Notes: generated from the sequence alone by a model not told the origin. Shown: positions 1-11,408, counted from the first letter of the stretch. The stretch is DNA of 64,000 nucleotides from Moniliella sp. 'wahieum' (GCA_003971905.1 RSEE01000104.1:150485-214484), one strand, 5' to 3'. Numbers and translations are program-made.

Positions 1-1207
1 TGTGGCTCTGCACTTGCTCCCACCGACTTGGGGCTGGGGCCGTAGTAGTAGGCGCCGAAGCAGAAGCAGAAGCAGGAACAGGGGTAGGTGTCGCCGCGGT
101 AGGCGGAAGCACAGCGTACGTGTCAATGAGGTGCGGGTAGCCCTCGACGAACGTTCTGTAGTCCCGGGTCGAGTCAGTCAAGTCAGTCAGTACGCCGTCC
201 CCGCAGTCCTTTTGATTGAGCAGAACACGTACAGCTGCACCGTTTCGTCCAAGTCATCGGCAAAGGGATCAATTCGAGCAAGGCCGTGCGGAAGGGCACG
301 GTGCGGTCGTGTTTGGCCGAACCGTAGAAGACCTTGTTGCGAAACAGGGCAAGCGCCTTGAAGAACGCAAGATGAGGGTCTGCCATCGCCTGCAGAAGCG
401 AGCGGCCGCCTTCCTGCTTATTTTGCGTGAGAAGAGGCGTGTGCTCCCCCGCCTGGCTGGGGGGGCGGGGGGGGAGCTGCCCCACTCGCGGTCAGTGCAG
501 TACAGCTGCTTTCCCGTCCTGCCCAGCGCAATTTGTCCGAGCGAAGCAAAGACCGTGCCGGACACGGTGCCGGTGGGGGGGATGCCAATGTGCGGCGTGG
601 CGAGCGTGATGAAGTTGACGGGTGTCAACGGACGGGAAAGGGGGCAGAAGCGCTCGGGGCGGTGAAGAAACCGCGTCGGTAGAGCGCTCCCACGGCGTAG
701 CGCGCGATGAGCCCGCCGAGCGAATAGCCAATCATGCTGAGGTGGGTGACGGTGTGGCGGACGCCGGGCTGCAGGGCGTTTGGACCGGGAGTGTCGGAGG
801 CCGTGTCGGAGGCCGTGGTGGAGGCCGTTGCGGCAGCAGTCTGTGGCGGCTCCCTCTCCGGCTCCCTCTCGGACAGAGCCTGTTGCTGGTCGGTGGCCCA
901 GGCATGGATGCGGCGGATCTCGGCGTCGATCTCGCGGATGACCCGCTCGGCGCACCAGTCGATGCCGTCGTACGTGTTGACCCAGCGGTTGGCCGTGCTG
1001 TTGAGGATGACGAGGAGCGGGCGCTTGGCGGGGTCGGGGGCGGCGGCGGAGGCGGCGGCGGAGCGTGGCGGCGGCGGGAGCTCGTTGGGCGGGGCGGGCG
1101 CGTGCACGCCGCCGTGCTGGTCGGCGAGCGTGTCGCACACACACGCCAGGTTGGAGGGGTCGCCCCACAGGCCGTGCACGGCAAGACGAGGTGCACGGCT
1201 GGGCCAT
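1..1207 (-). CDS. DUF676-family lipase-like serine esterase (ROG1-like), 3' end outside window
   Basis: Seen: an alpha/beta-hydrolase of the DUF676 (putative serine esterase) type. The N-terminus has the strand and oxyanion region VHGLWGDPSNL, the nucleophile elbow is IGYSLGGLIARY (GxSxG, serine at about plus 680-700), and the conserved LATPHIGIP follows. Members of this family (yeast ROG1, YOR059C) act on membrane or lipid-droplet lipids; that role is inferred here. I chose the ATG at 1207 because MAQP is followed at once by VHLVL and the conserved VHGLWG block. Reading through needs one extra C in each of two CC runs (near 1197 and 1180), and there are more shifts near 650 and 480. A 38-nt intron (156-193) with GTACTGAC donor/branch and CAG acceptor joins the tail, which continues past base 1. 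It is divergent from the Mtf2-like gene, with 383 bp between the start codons. Confidence 0.75.
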
Positions 1208-1437
1208 CGGCGCGGCGTGGAGAGGTGGTTAGGGAGGGGGGATGGGTTGGCCCACGGATGCACTGGCGAATAGATCCCGCCCTCAGAATCATTAATCAGG
1301 TGCCACATGCCCGGCCCAATCGGGCGGCGGGTGTTGCACCGAAGAGGCGGTGGCTGCGACTTGTTCTCGGGACTTCCATTGGTCTTCCTCCCCAAGCATC
1401 TTGCTTTTTTTGTCCCGGCCATCCAGAACTCCGCCGC

Positions 1438-1560
1438 CGCCACCACCGCCTCCTTCGTCACCACCACCACCACCTTCGTCACCACCACCGCCTCCTTCGT
1501 CACCACCATCGCCTCCTTCGTCACCACCACCGCCTCCTTCGGTACCACCACCACCACCTC
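1438..1560 (+). repeat. Degenerate tandem repeat with CCTCCTTCGTCACCACCAC core
   Basis: About five copies of a roughly 15-24-bp trinucleotide-rich unit lie in the short divergent region between the lipase-like gene and the Mtf2-like gene. It is open in several frames (TASFVTT, or PPSSPPP), which creates long but probably meaningless ORFs. It is more likely 5' UTR or promoter DNA than coding sequence. Confidence 0.75.
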
Positions 1561-1590
1561 CGTCCCCCCCCCCCTCCCCCCCTCACTCCC

Positions 1591-3193
1591 AATGCTGCGC
1601 CCGCTGCTGGGCGTCTGCCCCTCCGCGCTGCCGCCGCCGCCCGCGCCGCTTCTCCACCTACCCGCCCCTATTCCTCCCGCCACGCCGACGATCCCGCCGC
1701 GCCCACCTCCTCCACCTCCACCTCCACCTCCGCCGCTGGCGGGTGGCTGGACCCCTTCCAGGACAACCCACACTACCGCACCCAGACGCGCGGCTGGGCC
1801 ACATCCGATGATGCGCATCCGGACCCCGACCCGACGCTGAGGTTGAGGTCGACATGGAGGCCTACCATCTGTCCGACCGGGTTGCCCAGGGCTGGGCGCC
1901 GCGTGGGTCGGACTTTATGGATCCGCAGTCGGCCATTCCTGAGCGCGAGCGCGCCGCGCTGTCCAGCCTCTTCTCCCAGTACGAGCAGCGCCGGTCCACC
2001 GATCTGCCCGCGCACTCCACCCCGGACTTTTCGCATTTGGGCCAACGCAAACGCGACGCGGGCAAGGGCACCGCCTCGGCCTCGGCCCGGGCCAAGACGC
2101 CCCAAACAGAGGAAGACCCAATGCGCGCATTTGCTCGCCAAAGGAATCTCCGGTCCAAGGTCAAGACGCCCTACCGCGAAGCGCTGCGCGAGTCCACTGC
2201 CGTGTCGGCAGCCCAGATGAACGAGGTCATGCGACGCGTCACCACCGACTTGGCCGCGTGCCATTCCGATGTGGCAGTGTGGTTGTGGGCAGAAACGAAC
2301 GTGTTCCCGCCTGCGCCGGCGCCAGAGGGCGAAAAGCAGTCGGCCCCGCCGCGCCCGTATGGCATGACCACACCGTACTACAGCCGGTGCTGACCGAGCT
2401 CGTGATCACGCTCCGCGACCGGTTCCGCTCGCCGCACATGGCCGTGGCGCTGTACGAGCGGATGAAGAACGTGTCGCTGTCGTCGTATGTGCTGGGGTGC
2501 TCGGGGACGCTGCTCAAGGAGATGCTGCACGTGTTCTGGGGCAGTTTCCGGGACTACGACCGTTGGCGCAGACTGTAGCTGAGGCCCAGGCGGCCGGGGT
2601 GATTTCCTTGTCGGGCACAGGCGCCGGCGGTCGTCATGGCACGTCGCCAGACGAGTACCCACTCCGCTTGGCTGTCAACCAAATCAACGATCAGGTCTCG
2701 GCGCAAATTCGCAGTGTGCACACCGAGCTGGTTTCGCTGCCCGTTGCCGACCCCCCACGCCGGGACACGAGCAAGATTTCTGGTCGGGCTCCTCTACCTC
2801 GCTCGCCACGCAGCCCGAAGCGGCGTACCACTACTCCGACCCGCTGCCCCAGCGCGCGGTCGACGTGCACGATCTCGCCAACGCGCTGCACGAGAGGAGG
2901 ATGTGTTTGGCCAAGTGTTCCAAGAGGAGACCAACATGCAGACCATCAGTACGCCTTCGCCCTTTGCCGGTGGGCCCGCCGAGCAGAGCGAAACGTTGCC
3001 GGGCAAAGGCCTGCATTCGTACCACCCCGGTCAGGGCGGGCAAACCCAGGTGGTCAAGACGGACTTTGCGGGGGAACTGTTGGCGAACCGGTTGTCCTCA
3101 GTCAACGACCAGCTCGGATTGACAGAGACGCTACACCCACACCAACCGGGCCGGACGCTCTCACTCTACTCACGCCCTCCCTCGTCCTCCTGA
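1591..3193 (+). CDS. Mtf2-like mitochondrial expression factor
   Basis: Seen: the protein starts MLRPLLG and, after one frameshift, runs into an Arg/Ala/Ser-rich segment (RLPLRAAAAARAA...RPYSSR) typical of a mitochondrial presequence. Next come a charged middle (DMEAYHLSDRVAQGW) and a conserved C-terminal block: CHSDVAVWLWAETNVF, then LRDRFRSPHMAVALYERMKN, then SLSSYVLGCSGTLLKEMLHV. This order of motifs matches my recollection of the Mtf2-like C-terminal domain of fungal proteins related to yeast Mtf2/Nam1, which couples mitochondrial transcripts to translation. At least four frameshifts (near 1610, 1840, 2390 and 2560) and probably another near 2890 interrupt it. The last frame ends at 3193. 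The start is inferred from the presequence; the proline-rich ORFs upstream come from the repeat and are not included. Confidence 0.65.
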
Positions 3194-3425
3194 CCGTCAC
3201 CACACCAGCCACCCACGAGCATAGGGCAGGTAGCTCGCTTCTCTGTACCGGCTAGCTACAGTGTACGCTCGTGTCGCCTCTCCTTTTTGCATATCCTCTG
3301 CACACTACTGATCTCCATGATGCCATCCCATTCGGCGGGGAAAAAAAGAAGAGCAAGGTAACTTAACTTGTCGACCCAGGTAGACCTTAGCAGTTGGGCT
3401 GGACACAGTAACGCCGACCGAGGCC

Positions 3426-4613
3426 TTACTTGGTCTCCCTGGCAGAATGAGCTTGGGCAGGTTCCCGCTCTCATCTGGCTTGTATGGGTGGACGAGCCAT
3501 TCCTGCGAATCCCGGGGGGGTAGGTCAGGTTAGGTCAGCATTGTTCGCGTGCACACGGCTGCAGGAGAGGGATGAGGAATGACGATAACGTACGGAGAAA
3601 GCCTTGATCTTGGGCCACCCCGAATCTCTTCGGTCAAAAGCGGCATGCGCACCAGGTGGAAGTCATCCGCATACAGTTCCTCCATCTCGGCCAGATACTT
3701 GTCTTGCATCGCCTTGCGCACCGAGCAGTGTTGGCAGTTGGACCCGGGGGGAGGGTAGAGCAGTTGGTTGCACACAATGGCGGTGTGTCAATCTCATATT
3801 GCGTCAGCTCTTGGATCAGTCGTTCCGTTTCGTACAGCGACAAGAACTCGGCAATGCACACGCAGACAAACGTGGTTTTTTCCTGGAAATGAAGCGGGTG
3901 AGCGGGGAGCAAAAAAAGGGAGAAAAAAGCAGCTCAAGAAGCTCTTGGAGAGCGAGCGGGAAGGGGACGACGTACCGGGTCCTTGAATTGGGTGTTGACT
4001 TCGGTGATGATCGCGCGCATGCTCTCCGCCGGGCAAACAGTCTTCCTGGTTCGCGCCTGCACTGCCAAGGATCCCGTTGAGCATCGGGCCAAAGCTGCGG
4101 CCAAGGGTGGAGAACTTGGCCAAGGCCTTCTCCAGGACCGAGGGAAGCTGAGGAAACGCAACGTGTGGCCGGTGGGTGCCGTGTCAAATACGACCACGTC
4201 GTACTCCATCGACTTGACCTGCTTCATAATCTCGGCAAAGCCCATCGCTTCTCCACACCGGGGATGGCAAATGCCATGTCTTGCATGATGGACGCCATGG
4301 CGCCACCCTGCGCCGGACTGCTGCACCATCTCCTCAATGCTCGACTGCGGGTCGATCTCCATCGCGGACAGGTTGTCAAAGCCAGTGACCTTGGTGGCCT
4401 CCTTGCCGAACTTTTGTCCAAACGCATCGGACAAGTTGTGCGCAGGGTCGGTCGAGATGAGCAGGACCGAGGAGCGCACCTTGGCCAGCTGCACGGCAAG
4501 CGAACATGCGGTCGTCGTCTTGCCACACCGCCCTTGCCGCCGACATAGACCCAGCGGAGCGAATGCTGGTCAATGATGGATGCCAGTGTCGGGTCCAGCG
4601 GTTCGTCGGCCAT
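3426..4613 (-). CDS. GET3: GET3/ArsA-type ATPase for tail-anchored protein insertion
   Basis: GET3 is the cytosolic homodimeric ATPase that carries tail-anchored membrane proteins to the GET1/GET2 receptor at the ER. Seen: VYVGGKGGV followed by the KTTT P-loop, [20 protein letters not shown] (switch I), [18 protein letters not shown] (switch II), the helical methionine-poor segment, VCNQLLYP, and the zinc-binding pair CQHC. These are all family landmarks in the right order. The P-loop is broken by one missing G near 4525. Two introns are clear: 3883-3975 (GTACGT donor, between FKDP and EKTTF) and 3503-3593 (GTACGT donor, CTAACCTGACC branch). After the second, EWLVHPY continues, as in family C-termini. 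The stop at 3426 assumes one more shift and is the least certain part. The next gene on the left is convergent, ending 233 bp away. Confidence 0.93.
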
Positions 4614-5050
4614 GATGGGAGGAAAGGGGAGGGGGCAGGAGGAGGAGGTGGTGGTGGTGGTGGTGGCCGGGCAGCGTCGGATGGGACGGGCGGGCTGGCG
4701 TTGGCGACGACTGGGCTCCGCCTGGCCACGGCGGCTTCCTGCGCCACGTGGAGCCAGGGAGTAGGGTTGGGTACAACCCTAGTGCGTCGAAGCGGCTGGA
4801 ACGCCACCGTCGATTAGGATCATGGATTGGATCGATCACCGCTACGTCTCGACGAGCACGGGAGGGATGGGTATTATGTGCATGCAATAATCCACCTCGT
4901 ATCGAACCATCATTACCATCGCCACCGCCATCGCCACCGCACCGCCATCCCCATCACCGCCGGACACCTGCTGCCGTAGTGGAGGGACTTAGCCGGGACG
5001 ACGTCGAGCCCGGTCCCAGCCATACCCCCCCCCGGGGTGGAACGAAGACA

Positions 5051-5882
5051 TCATACTCGTCTCGTCCAGATCGGCACCCTCAAGTCGTCGTCGTCGGCCA
5101 GGGGCTCGGCCAGCGCCTGGAAGGTGAGCAGGTCGCTGAATGCATTTTGGAAAAACGGGCGCAACTCGCTGATCTCGAGCGAGGAGATGTTTGTCATCTG
5201 CAGCACAGCGACAGCGACAGCGAGTCAGAGCGTGTGGGGGGGGGGCGGAGGCGCACATAGCCACTCATACGTACCTCCAGGTGGACTGGGTTGAGGGAGG
5301 TCATGCCATGGCTGATCTTGGCCTGCCGCGCTTCTCGCAGATCTTTCAACACGCGCCGGATGGGCTCGGCATCGGGAATGTCGTCGCCCGCTCTGGATGG
5401 GGGGAGGAAGGGGAGCGGAGGAGCGGGGGCACGGAGGATGGGTCAGGCACAGCGACGCAGCGGGGGGAGGGGGGGGGGAAGAAGATGGGTTGGGCACGGT
5501 ACGCACACGTCGAGGATGGTCTTGGCGGGATGCCGTGGTGGAGAGGGAGGGAGGCAAACTGGGGGTTCTGGATCTCGTCGGTGTAGGTGGCCTGGAGGTG
5601 CTCGATGGTGAGCCAGGGCGGGGGCACGATGCGGCAGCGGTTGCGCTTGCGGAGGGTGAGGGCGAGCCAGAGGGGCACGCGCGTCTGCTGCGGCGGACGG
5701 AAGGGGCCGTAGGTGCCGCCGAGGAGACGCACACGGTCCATCTCGAGGTAGGGCACGATCGCCACCTCCTCCGCCTCGGAGGCGACGTACTCGAGCTCGG
5801 TGGGGGTGAGGCCGCGAGGGACATGGGGGGGATGGGGGGTGGGACGAGGGAGACGACGGAGAGGACGGGGACAAAGAGGCAA
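5051..5882 (-). CDS. PSF2: GINS complex subunit PSF2
   Basis: PSF2 is one of four GINS subunits; with CDC45 and MCM2-7 it forms the replicative CMG helicase. Seen: LTPTELEYVASEAEEVAIVP, then RVRLLGGTYGPFRPP, VPLWLALTLRKRNRCRIVPP, IQNPQFASLPLHH, DDIPDA, LKDLREARQAKI and ISSLEISELRPFF. These match the family along its whole length of about 200 residues. Introns fit cleanly: 5393-5506 (GTGCGT donor, joins LDV to AGDDIPDA) and 5198-5274 (GTACGT donor, joins VHLE to MTNISS). The stop is TGA at 5051-5053. The start is ambiguous. The in-frame ATG at 5882 adds about 20 residues to the N-terminus; the ATG at 5824 gives the usual short N-terminus but needs one inserted base. The gene is tandem with GET3 and divergent from the GCR1_C gene. 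Confidence 0.95.
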
Positions 5883-6065
5883 ACGAACAAAGAGGCAGTT
5901 GCGCGTGGCAATCCAAAAGTGATCCGCGGCGCGTCGCGTTCCGCCCAGAAACCACGTCGGGAGGCTCGACCGCTGATCTCATCCCTCGCCCATCCCATCT
6001 GCCCGTCGCGCGGCCCACCGCTGCCGCCTCCACCGCCGCCACCCACCACCGCCACCCGCCCCGCC

Positions 6066-8987
6066 ATGGCCAGCTCCCCGCGCCCTCCGCCCCCCGCGGG
6101 CCTCGCACACCGCGCGCCCCTCGTATCCGCCTCCGCCGCCCCGCAAACGCGCCCGCGCCCGACGCCGCCATGCGCGCCTCCCTCCACGCGATCCACTCGC
6201 GTCTGCAGCGCATCGAGTCCGCCTCTTCGCCTCTCGGACCTGCGCGCGCTCGTGCTGGGGATCCAGGAGGACGTGCGGGCGTCGCGCGCTCACTCCCACG
6301 CGCACGCCCGCCGCCACCGCCATCCCGCTCCCCGTCTGGAAGCCCCACCCCCACTCCCTCCCCCATCCCTCCCCCCATCCCCGCCCCAACGACACAGCCC
6401 TTGCGCCCCCGCGCTCCTCCTCCCGTGCTCACGCCATGCCCACACCCACATCCATTCCCACTCCCACTCCCCATCTCGCTCGCGCTCGCGCTCCCGAGCG
6501 CGCTCCCCGCCCCCTCGCAGCGCCTCCCCGCCTCCCCTAAACACGAACCCAGCACGGAAAAGCGTGCCCCCCTTCCCCCCGTACCCACTGCCAGTGTTCG
6601 TTCCACAACACGCCACGCGCCACGGGCGCTGCCTTCCCCTCCTGGCGGCAGCCAAGGAGCCCGACCTGACGTCGCAGCCAGGCTTGGCGTCGCTGCCTCC
6701 CTCGCACCGGGCTCTGATCATGGCACTCCGGGCGCACCTCACCTCGGTCGTCCAGGGCTCCACTTCCTCGGACGCGGTGGCCCAGCTGGCCAACGGACTG
6801 CTCGACCCCGCACCTGCCCCCGTGGAGCAGGCGCCCACTCTGGGTGGCCACGCAGAGCGACTCAGCATGGAGGCCGAGGACGGTCCAGAGCGGTATCTTA
6901 TTTGGACGATGAGGACGATGTGCTGGATATGGACGCGCTCGATGAGCAGGAAGACTCGGCAGAGGAAGAGGAGGACGAAGAGGACGATCGTCGGACATCC
7001 ATCACCCTCTCCTCTAGCGAGCACGAACACAGCCACGATGAGGAGGAAGATGAGATGTGGGAAAGTGGGGAAGAAGAGCAAGAACAACATCCGTCGCCCA
7101 CCTCTCATCCGTCCCCGCCTGCTCAGAAGGCAGGCAGTGCACCCACCCCGTCGGCCCAGCCCTCCAAACCCGTCAGCAGCGATCCTCCCGATGCGAGGAA
7201 GGCGTGGACGAGCTGTCGACGGCCGAGTCGGAGCTGGAGCCCGAGCGCAGGGCCAACCTCTCTGTCCGCCGCCGACAAGAGAAGATGCCCGACGGAAACG
7301 CAAGCACCCTGAAGACGACGAACCGCGGCTGGTGCGCGCCCGGACCGAAGCGCCAGCACCAACGCGCCAGCGCCAGCGCCAGCGGTCGCTCCCGCGACCG
7401 CTCCCGTCTCCACACCATCCGCCTACCCGTTCCTGTTTGATGGCCCGCCGCTCTTTCCTTGGTCCCAAGCAGGCCAGAACGAGGGAGAGCGCCACCGCAC
7501 AGCCGCGGGAGGAGCAGCAAGAGCCCCCATGCACCCCCACTTGCCCCAACGCAAATATGGATGGACATGCCCTACCTCGTTCCGGGCGGGCACCTGCTCC
7601 CTTCGCCTTCGGCCTCGTGCCCTCCCGGCCTCTCTGGTCGGATCCAACCCTTCTACCCCTCACCCACCCCACCTTGCTCCTGAACGACCTGCTCCTACGC
7701 CGCCGCCTGCCTCACCCCTGCCCCCCGCTGCACCGCTGCCGTTGTGCCCTCGAGCACAGACCGAACCGACCTCCGCCCCCCCGACCCTGCGATGTGGGAC
7801 TCGTGTCTTCCCAGCGGAGGCGCCATGATGGCCGTCGGCGCGTACACGGAAACTGCCAAGGTCCGACGCGTTCGCAAGAAACCAGCCAGCACAACGGGGA
7901 CCGAGGCCGTAGCTGGCTCGCCCGCCCGTCACGCGCTTCCCGCCGCTTCGTTGCCCGTCCCGGTCTTGGCTCCTACGCCCGAGCCCGTCCCAGCCGCCTC
8001 ACCTCTTCCGCAGGCCCCCACCTTGTCTCCCGATCCAGCCCCGGCGCCGTCTCCTGTTCCCGCTGCCGCCTCCCCTACTACCGCACCGGCCCCGCCACCT
8101 GCTAGGCCTTTGGAGCCTACCCTCTTCCTCCTTTGGCGAATACGACTCTTCCTTCCGGTCCTAATCCTGATCCTGCGCCCTCGCCCACTGCCACCACCGG
8201 TTCGGCAGGTCCTGCCCCTGTTGTCCCTCGTCCTCCCTCTGCCGTCGTGGCGACAACGTCCACCTCAACCTCAACGTCGACGCCCGCCGTAGCCGCGTCG
8301 GAGACGGGACCGGACGATGCGAATGACGACCTCCGCTCTGTATGCGTTCGCCGCTCCGCCGTCCGCACGAGCCCCAGCGAAACGGGCCAAAAAGCCGGGC
8401 AAGTCTTCCGTCGCTCAAGGCACGTCCGTGCCGCTGGTCACCACGCCAGGCGCCATTCCACGCGGGATTCCCATCCGGAAGGGTTCCCGTTCCCGCCGCC
8501 ACCGTGGCGGGACGGGCTGTGGTCCTGGCCGGAGGAAGCGAGCACGGTGCCAGGGCTATGGAAAGTGTGGCACCGCGGACGGCGGCCCAACGAAGCAAGC
8601 ATCGTGTTCCTCAACACGATCTACGGCGCCAGCTGGCGCCGCTCCGTCAAGGAACGACAACATTACTCCTCTCGGTCTCGGATCGTGGAGGAAGTAGCGG
8701 CGGTGGCGGCGCACGTGCTTGCCCATGGCCTGCAAGGCCGCCCTGTCTCCCGCTGAGGGGAGGAAGAAGCGTGCGCTCGCCTGGAAACGGTGCGCGGCGT
8801 GTACAGCTTGACGATGCTCAGCCGCGCGCTGCGGCAGGAGAAGGCAGCGGGCGCTCTGCCCGGTCAATTGGCCGCTCGGGGGCCTGACATTTTCCGTCCG
8901 TGCGCCAAACCTAGGCCGGACCCACAACCACAACCACTGTCCCAATCCCAATCCCAATCCCAATCCCACCACACCACCACCGCCTGA
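6066..8987 (+). CDS. GCR1_C-domain transcriptional regulator, low-complexity
   Basis: Most of the protein is low-complexity: Pro/Ser/Arg/His-rich to about 6600, a strongly acidic stretch at 6890-7070 (DDEDDVLDMDALDEQED and EEEEDEEDDRR), then basic patches (RRKRKHPEDDEPR) that look like nuclear localisation signals. Near the C-terminus (about 8540-8740) is a domain resembling GCR1_C, which binds DNA in yeast Gcr1, the activator of glycolytic genes: GLWKVWHRGRRPNEASIVFL, YGASWRRSVKERQHYSSRSR, then IVEEVAAVAAHVL. The spacing of the conserved Trp/Arg residues fits. The tail ends in an SQSQSQ repeat and stops at 8987. I chose the ATG at 6066 because it opens the continuous region; a later start at about 6170 (MRASLHAIHSRLQRIE, helical) is possible. 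Several frameshifts split it. Control of glycolysis here is only suggested by the domain. Confidence 0.55.
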
Positions 8988-9258
8988 ACCGCAAGCACGC
9001 CCCGCCGCCGACACGCCCCTCGGCGCCCGCTCCCTCCCCCCGCGTGCCCACGCCGCCTCCGCCTGGATCCGAGATGAGAAGGGGCGACGACAAATGTATA
9101 GTATGCGATACCATCTCTGCATGTAGAGCAGCACCACGAGCGAGGTGGAGGATAATGGAGAGCGTTAGGTCAGGCGGGGAGGTGGTCATCAGCTTGGAAG
9201 TGATCGAGCTGGCTGTGTGCGCGGTATTTGGACCCTAGTGGTGATGTTTCCGCCAACT

Positions 9259-9350
9259 GCCTCTTTGGCTCAGTGGTAAAGCATCTCACTAGTAAGCCGT
9301 TTGGTCTACTATCCATGAGAAGATCGGTCGTTCGATTCGGCCAAGAGGCA
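9259..9350 (+). tRNA. tRNA-Thr: tRNA-Thr(AGU) with a 20-nt intron
   Basis: The acceptor stem pairs fully (GCCTCTT at 9259-9265 with AAGAGGC at 9343-9349), with discriminator A at 9350. The D arm is GCTCAGTGGTAAAGC. The anticodon stem TCTCA pairs with TGAGA around the loop CTAGTAA, anticodon AGT. A 20-nt intron sits one base 3' of the anticodon, the standard eukaryotic nuclear position. The T arm GGTCG-TTCGATT-CGGCC is intact. The mature anticodon arm closely resembles yeast tRNA-Thr(AGU). Confidence 0.95.
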
Positions 9351-9353
9351 ATC

Positions 9354-9359
9354 TTTTTT
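9354..9359 (+). terminator. RNA polymerase III terminator
   Basis: Six consecutive T residues start four bases after the tRNA-Thr discriminator base, the usual Pol III stop signal. Confidence 0.85.
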
Positions 9360-9851
9360 GGCTCCCAGGTTCTGCCCGCCAATTTTCCTTGAATTGGTTC
9401 AGATGAACAGCCCACAATCTATAACACTTACAGCTTTCCTGCTCCGCTCGTACTACGACCCGTGCCACTCTGTGACCCAATGCGTTCGAGGCGAAAGAGG
9501 TCCATGAGGCGGACACCCATTGCAGGTTTCGAATCAATTTTTCTTTTAGTCGGCGGCGGCGGAGAGGCGCGAAATAGGACAGTGCTAACCAATATAAGGA
9601 GGCACGAGAAAAGAGAAGTCACAGACGAGAATCGATGCGTGCGTGGGTCGTATGAGGAGAGAGAGAAACCAAGGATCTACTAGGCACACCGAATTGAGGC
9701 AGTGGACTAAAACCACTAAATATCAAAATGGATATTCTGGTCCGAGCCGCACCTGTTTGCCTCACACTCTCAGTCTGGCAGGGGGGCTTAGGGTGGTGCA
9801 CCATTGCTTCCCTAAACAAGCTCAGTGCGGCCCGGACCTCACTGAACCGTT

Positions 9852-11291
9852 TTATTCGTTTTCGGAAGACCGATCGTACTCGGTCGATTCTTCTTTTTCC
9901 TCTCCGTCATATGAATCATACGAATCATACGGATCGGAATCCGCCTCTTCATCTTCGTCATACGAATCATACGAGTCGGGATCCGTCGCTTCGTCATACG
10001 AATCACCAACCATCTCTTCTTCAGTTAGGGTGGGAAGGGGCTGGGCAGCGAGGCGCTGCTTAGTTGCGGCCCAGACCGGGCCCCAGTCTTCCGCGAGCTG
10101 GGTCCGCACTGGTAGTTCTCCAGCCCCAGGCGGCACGCCCGGCCTCACCATCTCCATGTTGGGGTGTGTGAAACAAATTGTTTGGGAGGGGTGCGCCCAG
10201 GCGCAAGACGCTCTCCACCTTGATCCTCATTGTCGCCAAACCCCATCTCCGTCAGCGCCTTGACCATTTCCGGCTCAGCAAGCAGCTCGGCCGTGCTGGG
10301 CCGTTGGGTGGGCTCGTAGCAGACCAGGCGGGAAAAGAGCTGACGGAGGTACATCGAGTAGTAGCGGGCCGGAAGTACAGGCGGGAGCAGATTCATTTGG
10401 TGTAGAACTTCAAGTACCCTTCCAAGTGCTGTACTGGTTTGTACCGGCGGGGAAAAGAAGAGCTTGAGCAAGCATAGCTCGTGCAGTCACACCCCAATGC
10501 AAATAGGTCCACCGCGGGCGTCGACATGGAGCCTGAATAGTACAGTTCGGGCGCCATGTAGCCTGGTGTGCCGCCTTGGGACACAACGCTTGCCTCGCCG
10601 GGTCGGAGAAAGCAAGAGTTGCCAAAATCGGCCAACTTGATCCGCTCGTTGGGGAACAGGAGAATGTTGGAGGGCTTGAGGTCGTGGTGGATCAGGGGAT
10701 AAAACCCCTTCGTAGTGCAAGTGATGATGGCAGTAGTCGAGCGCTAGGAGGACTTGCACCATGTACGTCATAATTTGCTTTTCGGAAGCCCTCCGAGGCC
10801 CTGCCTCCTGCGAGTCTGGAGAAGTCGACCCAGATCGCCTTCCGGCGCAAGCTCCATGACCAGATTGTACGTGTGCCCACATAGATTCACTGTTAGCCTT
10901 CTTCGTTAGTGCAACGACTACTGTACAGAGAGAAGGGAGATGGGGGGGTGATAAGGGGATATATACGTACTGCTTGGTGGAATCGTAAAAGTGGTCGAGG
11001 TAGGGCACAATGTGAGGATGCGAGCTCCTGCAGCGTCCGCACTTCTCGCCACAGTGCCGACCGCCTGTAGTTCGCTTTGGGACCATGCAACGGCGAACGC
11101 GTTTGCACGCCACCAGTTCCCACGTAGTGTACCGCGAGACGCTGACCACTTTGCCGTTGTTGCCCTGCCCCAGGGGCTCAGGCGAGCTGTACTTGCCCAC
11201 ACAGTTCTTCGGCGTATCTACCACGGGCCATGACTCTTCGAGAGAGGGGGGCCATCTCCGGCCCGTCCGGTCCGGGCGTATTGGCGGACAT
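9852..11291 (-). CDS. Serine/threonine protein kinase with acidic Ser-Tyr-Asp tail
   Basis: Seen, in order: glycine loop LGQGNNGKV, VACK lysine, SHPHIVPYLDHFYDSTK, hinge YNLVMELAPEGDLGR, catalytic loop HHDLKPSNILL (HHD in place of the usual HRD), magnesium site LADFGNSCFL, activation-loop end GGTPGYMAPELYYSG, and a C-lobe ending RLVCYEPTQRPSTAELL. The kinase core looks complete and active, though a HHD loop often marks kinases not regulated by activation-loop phosphorylation. I cannot name a subfamily. After a shift near 10150 the frame continues into a tail rich in Asp, Ser and Tyr (SYDSYDEDEEADSDPYDSYD) and ends at 9852. The start at 11291 (MSANTPGPDG) needs one frameshift before MVDTPKNCVGKYS; the ATG at 11224 is the simpler alternative. 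An intron with GTACGT donor begins just after FYDSTK. Upstream is a TATA box. Confidence 0.85.
9905..10010 (-). repeat. Short in-gene repeat coding for (D)SYDSYD
   Basis: Degenerate 9-bp units (ATCATACGA on the plus strand) repeat across the 3' end of the kinase gene and encode the Ser-Tyr-Asp acidic tail. Confidence 0.8.
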
Positions 11292-11400
11292 GCTCGGTTG
11301 TACGGAGTGGCGGAGGATGGAGGGGTGTGGTGGAGGAGATAAGTTGGTCTTGGTGGGGAGAGAGAAAGAGAGAGAGAGAGAATACGACAGTAGCCTGGCT

Positions 11401-11408
11401 TTTATATA
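11401..11408 (-). promoter_or_regulatory. TATA box for the kinase gene
   Basis: TATATAAA on the minus strand lies about 110 bp upstream of the proposed kinase start. It is flanked by a purine GA-rich run (11357-11380), common in fungal promoters. Confidence 0.5.

Noticed and set aside
1438-1560. Thr/Val-rich repeat protein domain
   Set aside because: The repeat precedes the mitochondrial presequence of the Mtf2-like gene and is open in several frames; more likely UTR or promoter DNA.
622-2220. 532-codon plus-strand ORF
   Set aside because: It covers the antisense of the lipase-like gene, then a trinucleotide repeat, and only its end overlaps the real Mtf2-like frame.
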